Origin: JAFGRR01 sp964563855 | GTDB lineage: Bacteria > Planctomycetota > Phycisphaerae > UBA1845 > Fen-1342 | Direction of reading: 5' to 3' | Length of the DNA: 64,000 nt | Assembly: GCA_964563855.1 (NCBI GenBank) | Contig: CAZLYU010000010.1 | Location: 12,192 to 76,191, forward strand | In this document: piece by piece, positions 42,344 through 50,772 of the stretch | Layout: every line of letters starts with the position of its first letter | Numbering within the stretch: position 1 is the stretch's first letter | Position numbers and translations under genes: made by a program | Notes under the pieces: generated by a model | The model's input: only the letters and a program-made list of their open reading frames with translations | The model's database searches: none | What the model was told of the DNA's origin: nothing

Positions 42344-44935
42344 ATGGGCGGGCCTAACGTCATCCCCCGGAACGTACACCCCGTGCAAGCGGGCTCGCCG
42401 CCGCGCCGGGCGCCTGCGCCGGTCCCGCTGCTGCCCGCGACAGTGGGTCTGCTGATCGGGATCGCGCTGGCTGACTACACGCAGGCCGACCCCTTGCGCG
42501 TCGCGCTGCTTGTCGGTGCGGGTCTCGCGATAACGTTGCTCGTCGCGCTCACCATGGCGCGACGAATTCGCGGCGCGAGCGTGTGGCTGCCGAGCCGTTC
42601 GCTTACGAGCGGCTGCGTCGTCGCGATCTTTGCAGCGGTCGGCGTCGAGCGCTACGTCGCGGTCACGGCGCTTCCCGTGCATCACGTCACGCATATCGCG
42701 ACAGATGAGCCTACGCTCACGCGCCTGCAGGCGATCGTTCGATCCGAACCGCGCGCGATCGTGAGCGAGCAGCGCAACGCGTTCGTCGCGTTTCCGTCGA
42801 CGCCGCGCGTCGGGTTTCTCGCCCAGGCGCAGGCGTTGACGGCGGCCGGTGGTTCGACGCCGCTGACGGGCCTGATCGACGTGACGGTCGCGACGGATCA
42901 GCTCGACCTTGCTACGGGCGCCACGGTGGAGCTGTCCGGCGAACTCGAGCGCCCGTCGCCGCCCATGAACCCCGGCGAAGTGGACTGGCGTCGTTGGAAC
43001 GCGCTGCGCGGCGTGCATGCGCGGCTGCGGGTGCGCGATGACGCGCACTGTCGCGTGCTGAAGCCGGCCCGACGGAATTGGCGCGACAGTCTGACCTGGC
43101 AAACGCCGGACAGCGAAGCGATCGACACCGAGACGTCCGACGAGACGGCGCGGCGCCTGCTCGACGTGGTCGTGCTGGGCAGACGTTCCGAAGCCGGGCG
43201 GGAACTGAATCGCCGGTTCGCCGAAGCCGGCGTGGCGCACTATCTCGCGGCGAGCGGGTTTCACGTTGGCGTCGTGGCTGGAGCGGCCTGGCTGCTCGGA
43301 CGGGCGGTGCTGCGCAGTCGGCGAAGCGCTGCGGTGGTCGTTGCCGGCGTGCTCCTGCTCTACGCGTTCATCGCCGACCCGAACGCGCCGGTGCTGCGGG
43401 CGGCGAGCATGGGGTTGCTCGCGGTCGTCGCGGTCTTCCTCAACCGGCCGATGAGCATCGTCAATTGGTTGGCGCTCGCTGCGAGCGGGATCGTGCTCTG
43501 GACGCCGCTCGCGCTGTTTCAGCCAAGCTTCCAACTGTCGTTTGTGGTGGTGGCCGCTCTGCTCGCGGTCACCCCGCTGGTGCTGCGTTTTCGTTGGCGA
43601 GACGAGTGGCGCGACATGAGTGAAACCCGCGACGTGCATGGCTACGCCGCCCTCGCTCGCCGCCGCGCGCGACAGTGGGTCAGCGGCGCCGCGGTAGTCA
43701 GCGTGGTCGCGTGGCTGGCGTCGGCGCCGCTCAGTCTGTGGCACTTTGGCGCGATCAGTTGGTTCGGAGCGTTGAACTCGATTCTGTTGGCGCCGTTGGT
43801 GGCCGTGCTGGCGCCGCTCGGGCTTGCGGCCACGCTGCTGCGGACGATCGTTCCGCCGGCCGCACCGGTCGCGGATCTGGTCGTGCCGCTCGCGGAAGTG
43901 CTGGTGAGCGCCGCCGCCGGGTTGCAAAGCCTTGGCGGCTACGCGCGTATGGCGCCGCCGCCGGTGTGGCTCCTTGTCGCGACGTACGCGCTCGCCGCTG
44001 TAGCCGTCGCGTTGCTGAGGCGATGGCGTACGCCTGGGGGTTCAGACGCGAACGCGCCAGTTCGCGCTCGTTTGGTATGGCTCACACTCGGCGTTTCGCT
44101 GACGACGATTGGCGGCCTGTGGGGCGGGTGGTTGCTGACGCCCGGAGTCGGCGCCCGCGCCGGTTTGGAGCTCTACGTGTTGAGCGTCGGCGATGGGCAG
44201 GCGGTCATCGCACGCGGTGCGAACGGGAACGTCGTGGTGTGCGACGCCGGCGCCCGCGCGAATCGCGACGCGGGTGAAGTCGTGCTCGACGCGTTGCGCG
44301 ACCTGCGCTGGTCAACGCCGCGGGCCGTGTTTGCGACCGCCGCACGAGCCGAGCAATTGAGCGGATTGCCCACTATTCTCACCCAGACTCCCGCCGCGAC
44401 GCTCTATGCAGGTCCGTCATTTCCAATGGCGTATCGCGCGGCCGCCCCGACGGTGCGACGCTTTCTGCGCCTCGCTCAGCGTGAGTTGGACTCGGTGCGG
44501 CTGCTTGCGCAAGACAGGAGCGTGCGGATCGACGGCTTCGACGTGCGCGCGATCGTCCCGCACGCGGAGTACGACGACGCGCAGGCGTCGCTGCCGCTAT
44601 TGCTCGAAGTGGAGGGCCGGGGCGTGCTGCTCGTCGGGAAACCGTCGCGCCGGTCACTTGAGACGCTGGTTGACGCTTGGCCGCCGTCGGAGTTCGACAT
44701 CGCGGCGGTCGTGATTGCCTCGCCGACGCAAGCCGACCGCGCCGCCTTGCGCGAGTTGCTCCAGACAGTGGAATCGGACGCGGTGATCGTGTCGTCGCGA
44801 CGCGATCGGCCGGTTCTGACGCGGGAGGATGTACCAAAGGAAGCTTCGCTGTGGCACACGGGGTCGCACGGCGCGATCCGGCTCAGCGTGTTCGCGGAAG
44901 GGGACATGTCGATAAGTCGTTTCAGGGGCGGCTGA
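42344..44935 (+). CDS. comEC: ComEC/Rec2 DNA-uptake channel with degenerate metallo-beta-lactamase domain
   Basis: The 863-residue product has an N-terminal hydrophobic region, an OB-like DUF4131 region, a competence domain with many helices (around 270-560, including HYLAASGFHVGVVAGAAW) and a C-terminal MBL-like domain starting LYVLSVGDGQAVIARGANGNVVVCDAGA. The metal motif of that domain, usually THGDADHIGGL, reads TAARAEQLSGL, so all four ligands are replaced. ComEC carries single-stranded DNA across the inner membrane, and its MBL domain has been proposed to degrade one strand. No other competence genes lie in the window. Confidence 0.85.
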   Translation: MGGPNVIPRNVHPVQAGSPPRRAPAPVPLLPATVGLLIGIALADYTQADPLRVALLVGAGLAITLLVALTMARRIRGASVWLPSRSLTSGCVVAIFAAVGVERYVAVTALPVHHVTHIATDEPTLTRLQAIVRSEPRAIVSEQRNAFVAFPSTPRVGFLAQAQALTAAGGSTPLTGLIDVTVATDQLDLATGATVELSGELERPSPPMNPGEVDWRRWNALRGVHARLRVRDDAHCRVLKPARRNWRDSLTWQTPDSEAIDTETSDETARRLLDVVVLGRRSEAGRELNRRFAEAGVAHYLAASGFHVGVVAGAAWLLGRAVLRSRRSAAVVVAGVLLLYAFIADPNAPVLRAASMGLLAVVAVFLNRPMSIVNWLALAASGIVLWTPLALFQPSFQLSFVVVAALLAVTPLVLRFRWRDEWRDMSETRDVHGYAALARRRARQWVSGAAVVSVVAWLASAPLSLWHFGAISWFGALNSILLAPLVAVLAPLGLAATLLRTIVPPAAPVADLVVPLAEVLVSAAAGLQSLGGYARMAPPPVWLLVATYALAAVAVALLRRWRTPGGSDANAPVRARLVWLTLGVSLTTIGGLWGGWLLTPGVGARAGLELYVLSVGDGQAVIARGANGNVVVCDAGARANRDAGEVVLDALRDLRWSTPRAVFATAARAEQLSGLPTILTQTPAATLYAGPSFPMAYRAAAPTVRRFLRLAQRELDSVRLLAQDRSVRIDGFDVRAIVPHAEYDDAQASLPLLLEVEGRGVLLVGKPSRRSLETLVDAWPPSEFDIAAVVIASPTQADRAALRELLQTVESDAVIVSSRRDRPVLTREDVPKEASLWHTGSHGAIRLSVFAEGDMSISRFRGG

Positions 44936-45047
44936 CTTGCCGACCATGGCGAGCGCCGCCGCGCAAGAGCGACGCGGCGCTTGTGACGGCGACGGCGGAG
45001 AGCTATCATCGGACAGCAGAATCTGATTTTGCGGGGAGCGCACGCGG

Positions 45048-45680
45048 ATGCAACTGGCCGGCAAACGCAGTCTGGACGCGACGACCGAGGAGGTCGACCC
45101 CACCATGCCGACGGCGAAGGTTGTCTTGCATGCGAATCCCGCGCTGCACCCAAATCTGATCATCCGTCGCGTTAAGCAAGTCACCAAGCTCAAACACGCG
45201 CTGGCGCGCGAGAAGGTGCACTACGCACGCGAGCACGGCGCCGTCGATCTCGTGTCCGTCGAACCCGCACAGGGTGCGGCGTTTGTGGAGCGTTTTCGCG
45301 CGCGGGGGGTCTCGGTCGAGCTCAAAGAATACCTCCCGCAATTGTGCCCCAATTGTTGTCAGATTCCGCCGAATCGCGACTGCTTTGTGTGCTATCAGAT
45401 GCGCGTGACGACCGCGCTCGGCGACGGGGACTTCTATGACTACTCGTTCCCCGACGCTGGGGACACGAGCCTGTCGGGCGCGGATGGCGACTTTAGCGAC
45501 CACTACCTGAGCGAACTCTCCGATGCGGTCGACTGGTCAGCCGAAGTCGATCAAAAGCGCAAGAGAGCGGTGGACGCCGCCCAGCGCGCCCATCGGCGTC
45601 GGGTGCTCATCGTGGTCGGGCTGGTATTGCTGGCGATTGGATTGCTGTCGATTCCGATCGTGGCGACGCTGCGCAGCTAG
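45048..45680 (+). CDS. Hypothetical protein with zinc ribbon and membrane anchor
   Basis: The 210-residue product has KEYLPQLCPNC and, 13 residues later, CFVC, forming a probable zinc ribbon. An acidic, Asp/Ser-rich section follows (GDGDFYDYSFPDAGDTSLSG), then a basic stretch and one C-terminal helix (VLIVVGLVLLAIGLLSIPIVATL). The N-terminal 80 residues look like a small alpha/beta domain. I do not recognise the family. It lies between comEC and dnaA, in tandem with comEC. Confidence 0.55.
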   Translation: MQLAGKRSLDATTEEVDPTMPTAKVVLHANPALHPNLIIRRVKQVTKLKHALAREKVHYAREHGAVDLVSVEPAQGAAFVERFRARGVSVELKEYLPQLCPNCCQIPPNRDCFVCYQMRVTTALGDGDFYDYSFPDAGDTSLSGADGDFSDHYLSELSDAVDWSAEVDQKRKRAVDAAQRAHRRRVLIVVGLVLLAIGLLSIPIVATLRS

Positions 45681-45843
45681 CGCGCAGTTCGGCACATGTT
45701 GGCCTGCCGGTGCGAGCAGCCGTCGACGCGGGGCCTTTGCAATGGAGCACGTACGGATGTTCCGGCCGCGGGTCTGCGGGAACGACGCCGCGCCGCTTGA
45801 AGCGGTGTCGCGCGCCCGGCCTCACGGCCAACCGCGCCGCGCG

Positions 45844-47235
45844 CTATCCCTGGCGTTGTAAGCGCTGCTCGATTTCGTCTAGCACGGTGCGCAGCGAGCG
45901 CGAGGTCGCTCCGTGCGAGGTCTTCCAATGCACCTCGCCGTCTTGCGCGAGCACGCGCTCCAGCCGTTGCACCGCCATCACTACGGTGGAGTGATTCTTG
46001 TTGCCCATCGCGCGGCCGATCTCGGGGTAGCTGAGTGAGGTGTGTCGTCTCACGAGCAGCATCGCCGCGGCGCGCGCCAGGCTGACGGTTCGATCGCGTG
46101 ATTGCGAATGGATCCGCTCGCGGGTGACGCCGAAAAACTCGCCGGCCTCGCGCTCGATGTCAGGAACGTCGAGCGGTCGGTCGGCGGCGAGATACTCGCG
46201 GAGCGCGTCTTGCGCCATGTCGAGCGTGATGGGCTCGTGCGTGAGCGCGGCGAGCGCAGTGAGTTTGTACAGCGCGCCCTCCAGCTCGCGCACGTTCCGC
46301 GAGACGCCGCGGGCGATCAGATCGAGCACGGAGTCGCCGACATCGCCATGCAATTCGGCGGCGCGTCGTCGCAGAATTTCGCGTCGGGTGGCGAAGTCTG
46401 GGGCGCGGACCTCAGCGACCATACCGGCGACGAGGCGATTGATGAGCGGCTCAGACAGGCTCGCGATGCCGCGCGGGTGCCGATCGGACGAAAGCACAAT
46501 CGTGCGTCCGCCGCTGTCGATCGCGTTAAAGGTGTGCAGGAACTCCTCCTGCGTGGCCTTCTTGTTGGCGATGAAGTGGATGTCGTCGATGACGAGGAGC
46601 TCGACCTGTCGGAAGCGAGCGCGAAACGCGTCAATCCGACCGCTCTTCACCGCATAGATGAACTCGTTGGTGAATTCCTCGCCGGAGAGGTAGCACCAGT
46701 TCAGCGTGGGGTGGGTTTCGCCGAGGGCGTTGCACAAGGCCTGCAGCAGGTGCGTCTTGCCGAGGCCGCACCCGCCGTGCAGAAACAGCGGTCGGAACCG
46801 ATCGGTGGGCTCGCGCACCAATTGCTCGATCGCCGCGTGCGCCAGCCGGTTGCACTCGCCGACGACAAACGAGTCGAGCGTGCCGCGCAAGCGCGGGGTG
46901 TCGGCGGTGCGTCGCGGCTCGGCGCTGGAGCGCCGCGCCGAAACCGCCGGCGTGGTCGCAGCCGGCGGCATGCGATGAGGGGTCACGCGTTCGTTCACAC
47001 GCACATCCACCGTAACCGAGCCGGCCACGTCGCGGGCCGCCTCGCGGACCTGTGATAGATAGTTGGTGGCGATCCAGTTTCCAACGAACGCGTTCGGCGC
47101 CACGATGCTCAAGCGCTCGTCTTCGAGCGCGAACTCGACGCCGCCTCCGAACCATGTTTTGTAGCGGCTCTCACCGATCCGCTCCGCCACCGACTTCTGA
47201 ATGAGACAAAGCATCTCCGTAGCCACAGAGTTCAC
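45844..47235 (-). CDS. dnaA: Chromosomal replication initiator DnaA
   Basis: The 463-residue initiator has domain I (ESRYKTWFGG), a short linker, the AAA+ core with Walker A GGCGLGKTH, Walker B VIDDIHFIANK and sensor VLSSDRHP, and the DNA-binding domain IV with the NHSTVVMAVQRLE signature. GTG at 47235 has an AGAGGTG ribosome binding site. An ATG seven codons later is too close to GGAG. A perfect DnaA box and an AT-richer stretch lie upstream, so oriC may be adjacent. dnaN and gyrB do not follow, so the classical cluster is split. Confidence 0.94.
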   Translation of the reverse strand: MNSVATEMLCLIQKSVAERIGESRYKTWFGGGVEFALEDERLSIVAPNAFVGNWIATNYLSQVREAARDVAGSVTVDVRVNERVTPHRMPPAATTPAVSARRSSAEPRRTADTPRLRGTLDSFVVGECNRLAHAAIEQLVREPTDRFRPLFLHGGCGLGKTHLLQALCNALGETHPTLNWCYLSGEEFTNEFIYAVKSGRIDAFRARFRQVELLVIDDIHFIANKKATQEEFLHTFNAIDSGGRTIVLSSDRHPRGIASLSEPLINRLVAGMVAEVRAPDFATRREILRRRAAELHGDVGDSVLDLIARGVSRNVRELEGALYKLTALAALTHEPITLDMAQDALREYLAADRPLDVPDIEREAGEFFGVTRERIHSQSRDRTVSLARAAAMLLVRRHTSLSYPEIGRAMGNKNHSTVVMAVQRLERVLAQDGEVHWKTSHGATSRSLRTVLDEIEQRLQRQG

Positions 47236-47474
47236 CTTTCACCTCTGGGGCGACACCCGTCGGACGCATGCAATTCATGGGTTGTGTGGTTGGTGACGGT
47301 CGAAAGCCCAACCATCCCTGAGTTCCGGGAATATATCGCCGAGCGCGGCTATCTGCAATCAAGCAAACGCGCCGCAGCGACTGACAAGCGCGCAACTCGC
47401 GCGATGACGAAGCGTTGTCGATCAACAAAAAATGGCTATGCACCGCTTATCCACAACCTGTGCAAGCGCCGCCA
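47236..47474. other. Putative oriC region upstream of dnaA
   Basis: The 239-nt gap between dnaA and the acetyltransferase gene holds a perfect DnaA box (TTATCCACA, 47447-47455). Beside it lies an AT-rich run ATCAACAAAAAATGG (about 47420-47434), and an ATATATC segment lies near 47331. A 7/9 box-like sequence is at the dnaA start. The presence of a single perfect box is weak support. Confidence 0.4.
47447..47455 (+). promoter_or_regulatory. DnaA box
   Basis: The nonamer TTATCCACA is identical to the E. coli consensus. It lies 212 nt upstream of the dnaA start and 20 nt from the stop of the neighbouring gene. It may serve in autoregulation of dnaA, in origin function or both. Confidence 0.6.
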
Positions 47475-48362
47475 TCAACCCTCCGTCCGAATCAGCACGT
47501 GCCGCTCGGCAAGCAATCGCATGCCAGCCTGTTCGTACACGCGCAACGCGGGACCATTGCGCACATCCACCGCGGCCACCAGCGCACCCAGCCGGCAACG
47601 CGCCGCGTGCCACTGGGCGCGGCGTAGCAGCACGGCGCCTAGCCCGCGGCCCCGTGCGTCGGGTTCGACCCCCATGTAGACCAGCTCCAAAAGCGACCGG
47701 TCCTCAACCGGCGCCGTCAGCACGCAGCCGCACAGCACGTCGTCGATGAGCAGCAACTCCCAGCAGTCGGGCCGAAACGCGCCCGTCGCGGCGTGAGCGG
47801 CCAGCGCCTCGTCAGGCGTTCGCAGTCGCGTGAGTTCCGGACAGTCGAGGCTGTCGCGATAGGTGTTGCTCAGCATCCGCACGAAGTCGTCGCGCAGATC
47901 CTGCCGATACGCCAACCAAGTCGCGCCTGGGTCGGGTGCGACCTGGGCCGCGTGCGTCGGCCGGCCGACATATTGCAGCGTCGTCAGCGGCTCGAAACCG
48001 CAGCGCGCCAAGCACAATTCGAGCGTCGACGGCCGGTGACTCACCAGCGCTTGCATGTATCGCACGGTGGCTGACGAGCACAGCCTGAGCACCTGCGCAA
48101 CCAGTTCCGTCTGCGTGTCCACGTCGACGTCGTCGAGGTGACGCGCGCCGGCGAACAGCATCCCGACCCCCCCCGGCGACAAGGCGGCCACCGCGGCGGC
48201 CCGCGGCTGCGTCGCCGGTCCGAAGAAGCAGCCGCGCCAGTCGTGGGCTGTCACGAAGCGAACGAAGCCCGCAAGATCCGCGCGTGACGCCCGTCCGTCT
48301 TCGCTGGCCAGCAGCGGCGCGACCACCGGGAGCAGTTCTGGAGTCAGCTCGTCAATCCGCAA
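47475..48362 (-). CDS. GNAT-family N-acetyltransferase
   Basis: The 295-residue product has a C-terminal GNAT domain. Motif A, LELVYMGVEPDARGRGLGAVLLRRAQ, binds acetyl-CoA, and AVDVRNGPALRVYEQAGM is motif B. The N-terminal half (about 1-130) has a weaker GNAT-like pattern (AAVAALSPGGVGMLFAGAR), so the protein may be a tandem GNAT as in mycothiol synthase relatives. The substrate is unknown. Confidence 0.8.
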   Translation of the reverse strand: MRIDELTPELLPVVAPLLASEDGRASRADLAGFVRFVTAHDWRGCFFGPATQPRAAAVAALSPGGVGMLFAGARHLDDVDVDTQTELVAQVLRLCSSATVRYMQALVSHRPSTLELCLARCGFEPLTTLQYVGRPTHAAQVAPDPGATWLAYRQDLRDDFVRMLSNTYRDSLDCPELTRLRTPDEALAAHAATGAFRPDCWELLLIDDVLCGCVLTAPVEDRSLLELVYMGVEPDARGRGLGAVLLRRAQWHAARCRLGALVAAVDVRNGPALRVYEQAGMRLLAERHVLIRTEG

Positions 48363-48490
48363 GGCGGAACCAGGTCGTTGAGCGCGGCCCCGTTGCCTTC
48401 TGGGACCTCAGTCGTACAATTCCCGCAGAGGTGCGGCGCAGGTCGCCGTCATGTCACAATCCTAACCGGTGATTTCTAGGAGTGTCAGTG

Positions 48491-49105
48491 ATGCAGCGCA
48501 AGATGCTCGCCCTGTCGGGGGCCTTGGTGGTTGGTGTGCTCGCGTGGTCGACGGCGATCGCCGCCGAATCGGAGAAGGGCGTCAAGGTCGGCGACGACGC
48601 TCCGATGTTCGAGCTCAAGGATCTCGACGGCAAGACCCACAAACTCGCCGACCACAAAGACAAGATCGTCGTCCTCGAGTGGTTCAGTCATCACTGCCCG
48701 TTCGTGCAGAACGCGGCGGAGTTCATGGCGAAGAACAGCGCCAAGTACGCCGAGAAGGGCGTCGTCTGGATGGCGGTCGACAGCACGGATCCCGAGCACC
48801 GCTCGTACGTCAAGCCGGAGAAGGTGAAGGCGTACGCCAAGGAGCACAAGCTTAACTATCCCATCCTGCAGGACGCTGACGGCAAGGTCGGCAAGATGTA
48901 CGGCGCCGAGACCACGCCGCACATGTTCATCCTCAAGCATGGCAAGGTCGTTTACATCGGCGGTCACGACAACGGGACGGGCGTCCACGCCAACGGCAGC
49001 CGCAATTACATCGCCGAGACGTTGGACGCCTTGCTTGACGGCAAAGACGTTCCGTCACCGACGACCCAGAACCGCGGCTGCAGCGTCAAGTACGCCCGCA
49101 ACTAA
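48491..49105 (+). CDS. Exported peroxiredoxin/thioredoxin-fold protein
   Basis: The 204-residue product has a signal peptide (LALSGALVVGVLAWSTAIAA) and a redoxin domain: VGDDAPMFELKDLDGKTHKL, WFSHHCPFVQN, MYGAETTPHMFIL. The active site has one cysteine (CPFV) where thioredoxins have CxxC. A second cysteine lies near the C-terminus (NRGCSVKY). Related proteins are widespread in planctomycetes and without assigned substrate. The ATG at 48491 has TAGGAG 8 nt upstream. Confidence 0.82.
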   Translation: MQRKMLALSGALVVGVLAWSTAIAAESEKGVKVGDDAPMFELKDLDGKTHKLADHKDKIVVLEWFSHHCPFVQNAAEFMAKNSAKYAEKGVVWMAVDSTDPEHRSYVKPEKVKAYAKEHKLNYPILQDADGKVGKMYGAETTPHMFILKHGKVVYIGGHDNGTGVHANGSRNYIAETLDALLDGKDVPSPTTQNRGCSVKYARN

Positions 49106-49174
49106 CTGACGACCCCTCGCGACGCCTCGGCTGACTCAGCTTGTCCCTGGTCGGCATGCTTGACGGAGCGTTGG

Positions 49175-49633
49175 ATGGCTGAACGACGACCGAGGCGGCT
49201 GCGCCTGATTGCGCTGGCCGCCTCGTGCCTTGCTTTGCTCGCCGGTTGTGCACCGCGCGTGCAATGGGCTGGCGCCGCGGCGTTTAATCTCCGCAGCGAC
49301 CAACGTCCACGCGATCGCATTGCGTTCATCTACTTCCGCGACTGGTACGAGGTCGAGTGCACCGAGTTCGAGTCCACCGTCTTCGAAGATCCGGCGGTCG
49401 TAAACGAGCTTAACACGCTGTATTGCATCATTCTCGAAGAAGATCACAACGGTCCGCTGGCCGAGGCGTGGGGCGTCGACCAGACCCCAGGGTACGTCTT
49501 CCTGGCGCCGGAAGGGCGCGTGCTCGCGGTTCACGCCGGGCCGCAATCCACCGACGAATTTGTCGAGACTCTGAACACCGCGCGAGCGCGATGGCGGGGC
49601 GAGCAACCGTCGACGCCCGAGGCCGCGCCGTAA
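49175..49633 (+). CDS. Thioredoxin-fold lipoprotein
   Basis: The 152-residue product has a lipoprotein signal (LALLAGC, Cys near residue 26). A domain like thioredoxin_7 or DUF255 follows: IAFIYFRDWYEVECTEFESTVFEDPAVVNELN and QTPGYVFLAPEGRVL. Only one cysteine stands in the position of the redox site. The ATG at 49175 has GGAG 6 nt upstream, while a TTG at 49160 lies too early. It follows the redoxin gene by 69 nt, so both may act together outside the cytoplasm. Confidence 0.72.
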   Translation: MAERRPRRLRLIALAASCLALLAGCAPRVQWAGAAAFNLRSDQRPRDRIAFIYFRDWYEVECTEFESTVFEDPAVVNELNTLYCIILEEDHNGPLAEAWGVDQTPGYVFLAPEGRVLAVHAGPQSTDEFVETLNTARARWRGEQPSTPEAAP

Positions 49634-49657
49634 ACACGCGGTGCGCTCAGCGCGAGT

Positions 49658-50707
49658 TCAAGCGCGCGTCCACCGAAACACGCAGTCATACATCTCCCCG
49701 CCGAGTCGACTGGCGACCGCGGGATCCTTGATGCAGGCGATACGCAGCGCTTCGCCTCGCAGGTTCGCGGTCCAGTTGCTCTCCAGCGCGCGCCCCATCC
49801 CATGCAGCACGATGAGATCCGCGTCATCGGCGGCGTCAACGCACGCATCACTGAGCGTGGTGAGGTCGAGCAGCGGCAGCCAACCGCCACTCTCGACAAC
49901 GAGCAGCCGTTGGTCGGCGACCGCCGCCGCCAGCAGATGATCTGTTTCTGACACGCGCGCGAGGAACGTCGACAGCGCTTCGGCGGTCACGTCGTTGAGC
50001 GCTGGCTGGCTATTCGCCGCCAACGTGACGCGTGCGCCGCGTGACAGGAACCAACGCGTCATGGGAAGCCATCCAAGTACGAGGTCGCTGCCCGCGTTGT
50101 CGACGAACACCAGCACGTGGCGGTAGGGCTCGCCGGTCACCACGCGCTGCGACCAGGCGTGCAGGTCGTCGATCAGCCACGGCCGCTTAGGCGTCTTGGC
50201 CTGCATGTCGGCGAACGTCAGTTCCGCGCGGTGATAAGCGAGCGCCGTCTCCATCGCGCCCAAATCGAAGATGTTGCCAGCCATCAAGTTCTGCACCAAC
50301 AGCGCGGGGCGCGCCGCTTCAGGTTCCTGAGCGGCGGCGTTGAGCACCTCGGGAAGCAGCCGCAGCGCCTGCTCATTCTCACGCTGCTTGAGGCTGTGGA
50401 ACGGGTCGTGGGCCCCAAAACGCTCCAAGACGTGCTGCCGCACCGCGCAGATCGCGAGGATGTCGAGTCGCTCGAAATCACGGGGGCGGTGCGCGAGCGT
50501 CTCCAACTCAGCCAGGAACGCACTGACCACCTCCGCCGCTTGCTCGTCGGTGAACTGGTATTCGGCGCGAATGAGCGGCGCGGTCACCTGCTCGAACTGT
50601 TCGCGAAACAGGCCCAGCCAGTACCGCAACCCATCAGCATCCGCCGCGAGATCCCAGTCGCACGGTCGATAGGTCTGCACGTCGCACAATTGCGGCAGCG
50701 TCGGCAA
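49658..50707 (-). CDS. DUF89 (ARMT1/PANK4-like) damage-control metal phosphatase
   Basis: The 349-residue product has the family motifs LMAGNIFDLGAMET, VFVDNAGSDLVLGWLPM and LIVLHGMGRALESN. These supply the Asp and Asn metal ligands and the substrate pocket. DUF89 enzymes remove phosphate from reactive sugar phosphates or 4'-phosphopantetheine derivatives. The FDLGA form resembles the PANK4/plant subgroup. The TTG at 50707 has GAGGAG 6 nt upstream and matches the family start. A longer ORF would run into the divergent nrnA gene. Confidence 0.82.
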   Translation of the reverse strand: MPTLPQLCDVQTYRPCDWDLAADADGLRYWLGLFREQFEQVTAPLIRAEYQFTDEQAAEVVSAFLAELETLAHRPRDFERLDILAICAVRQHVLERFGAHDPFHSLKQRENEQALRLLPEVLNAAAQEPEAARPALLVQNLMAGNIFDLGAMETALAYHRAELTFADMQAKTPKRPWLIDDLHAWSQRVVTGEPYRHVLVFVDNAGSDLVLGWLPMTRWFLSRGARVTLAANSQPALNDVTAEALSTFLARVSETDHLLAAAVADQRLLVVESGGWLPLLDLTTLSDACVDAADDADLIVLHGMGRALESNWTANLRGEALRIACIKDPAVASRLGGEMYDCVFRWTRA

Positions 50708-50772
50708 GATGATCTCCTCGAACGCCGGACCGGTTGGGCGCTGTGCCGGCGGCGACAGCCTACAATTTCCGA

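Noticed and set aside
42305..43927. 540-codon minus-strand ORF in comEC
   Set aside because: It is antisense shadow. The Arg/His/Gln-rich translation has no recognisable domain.
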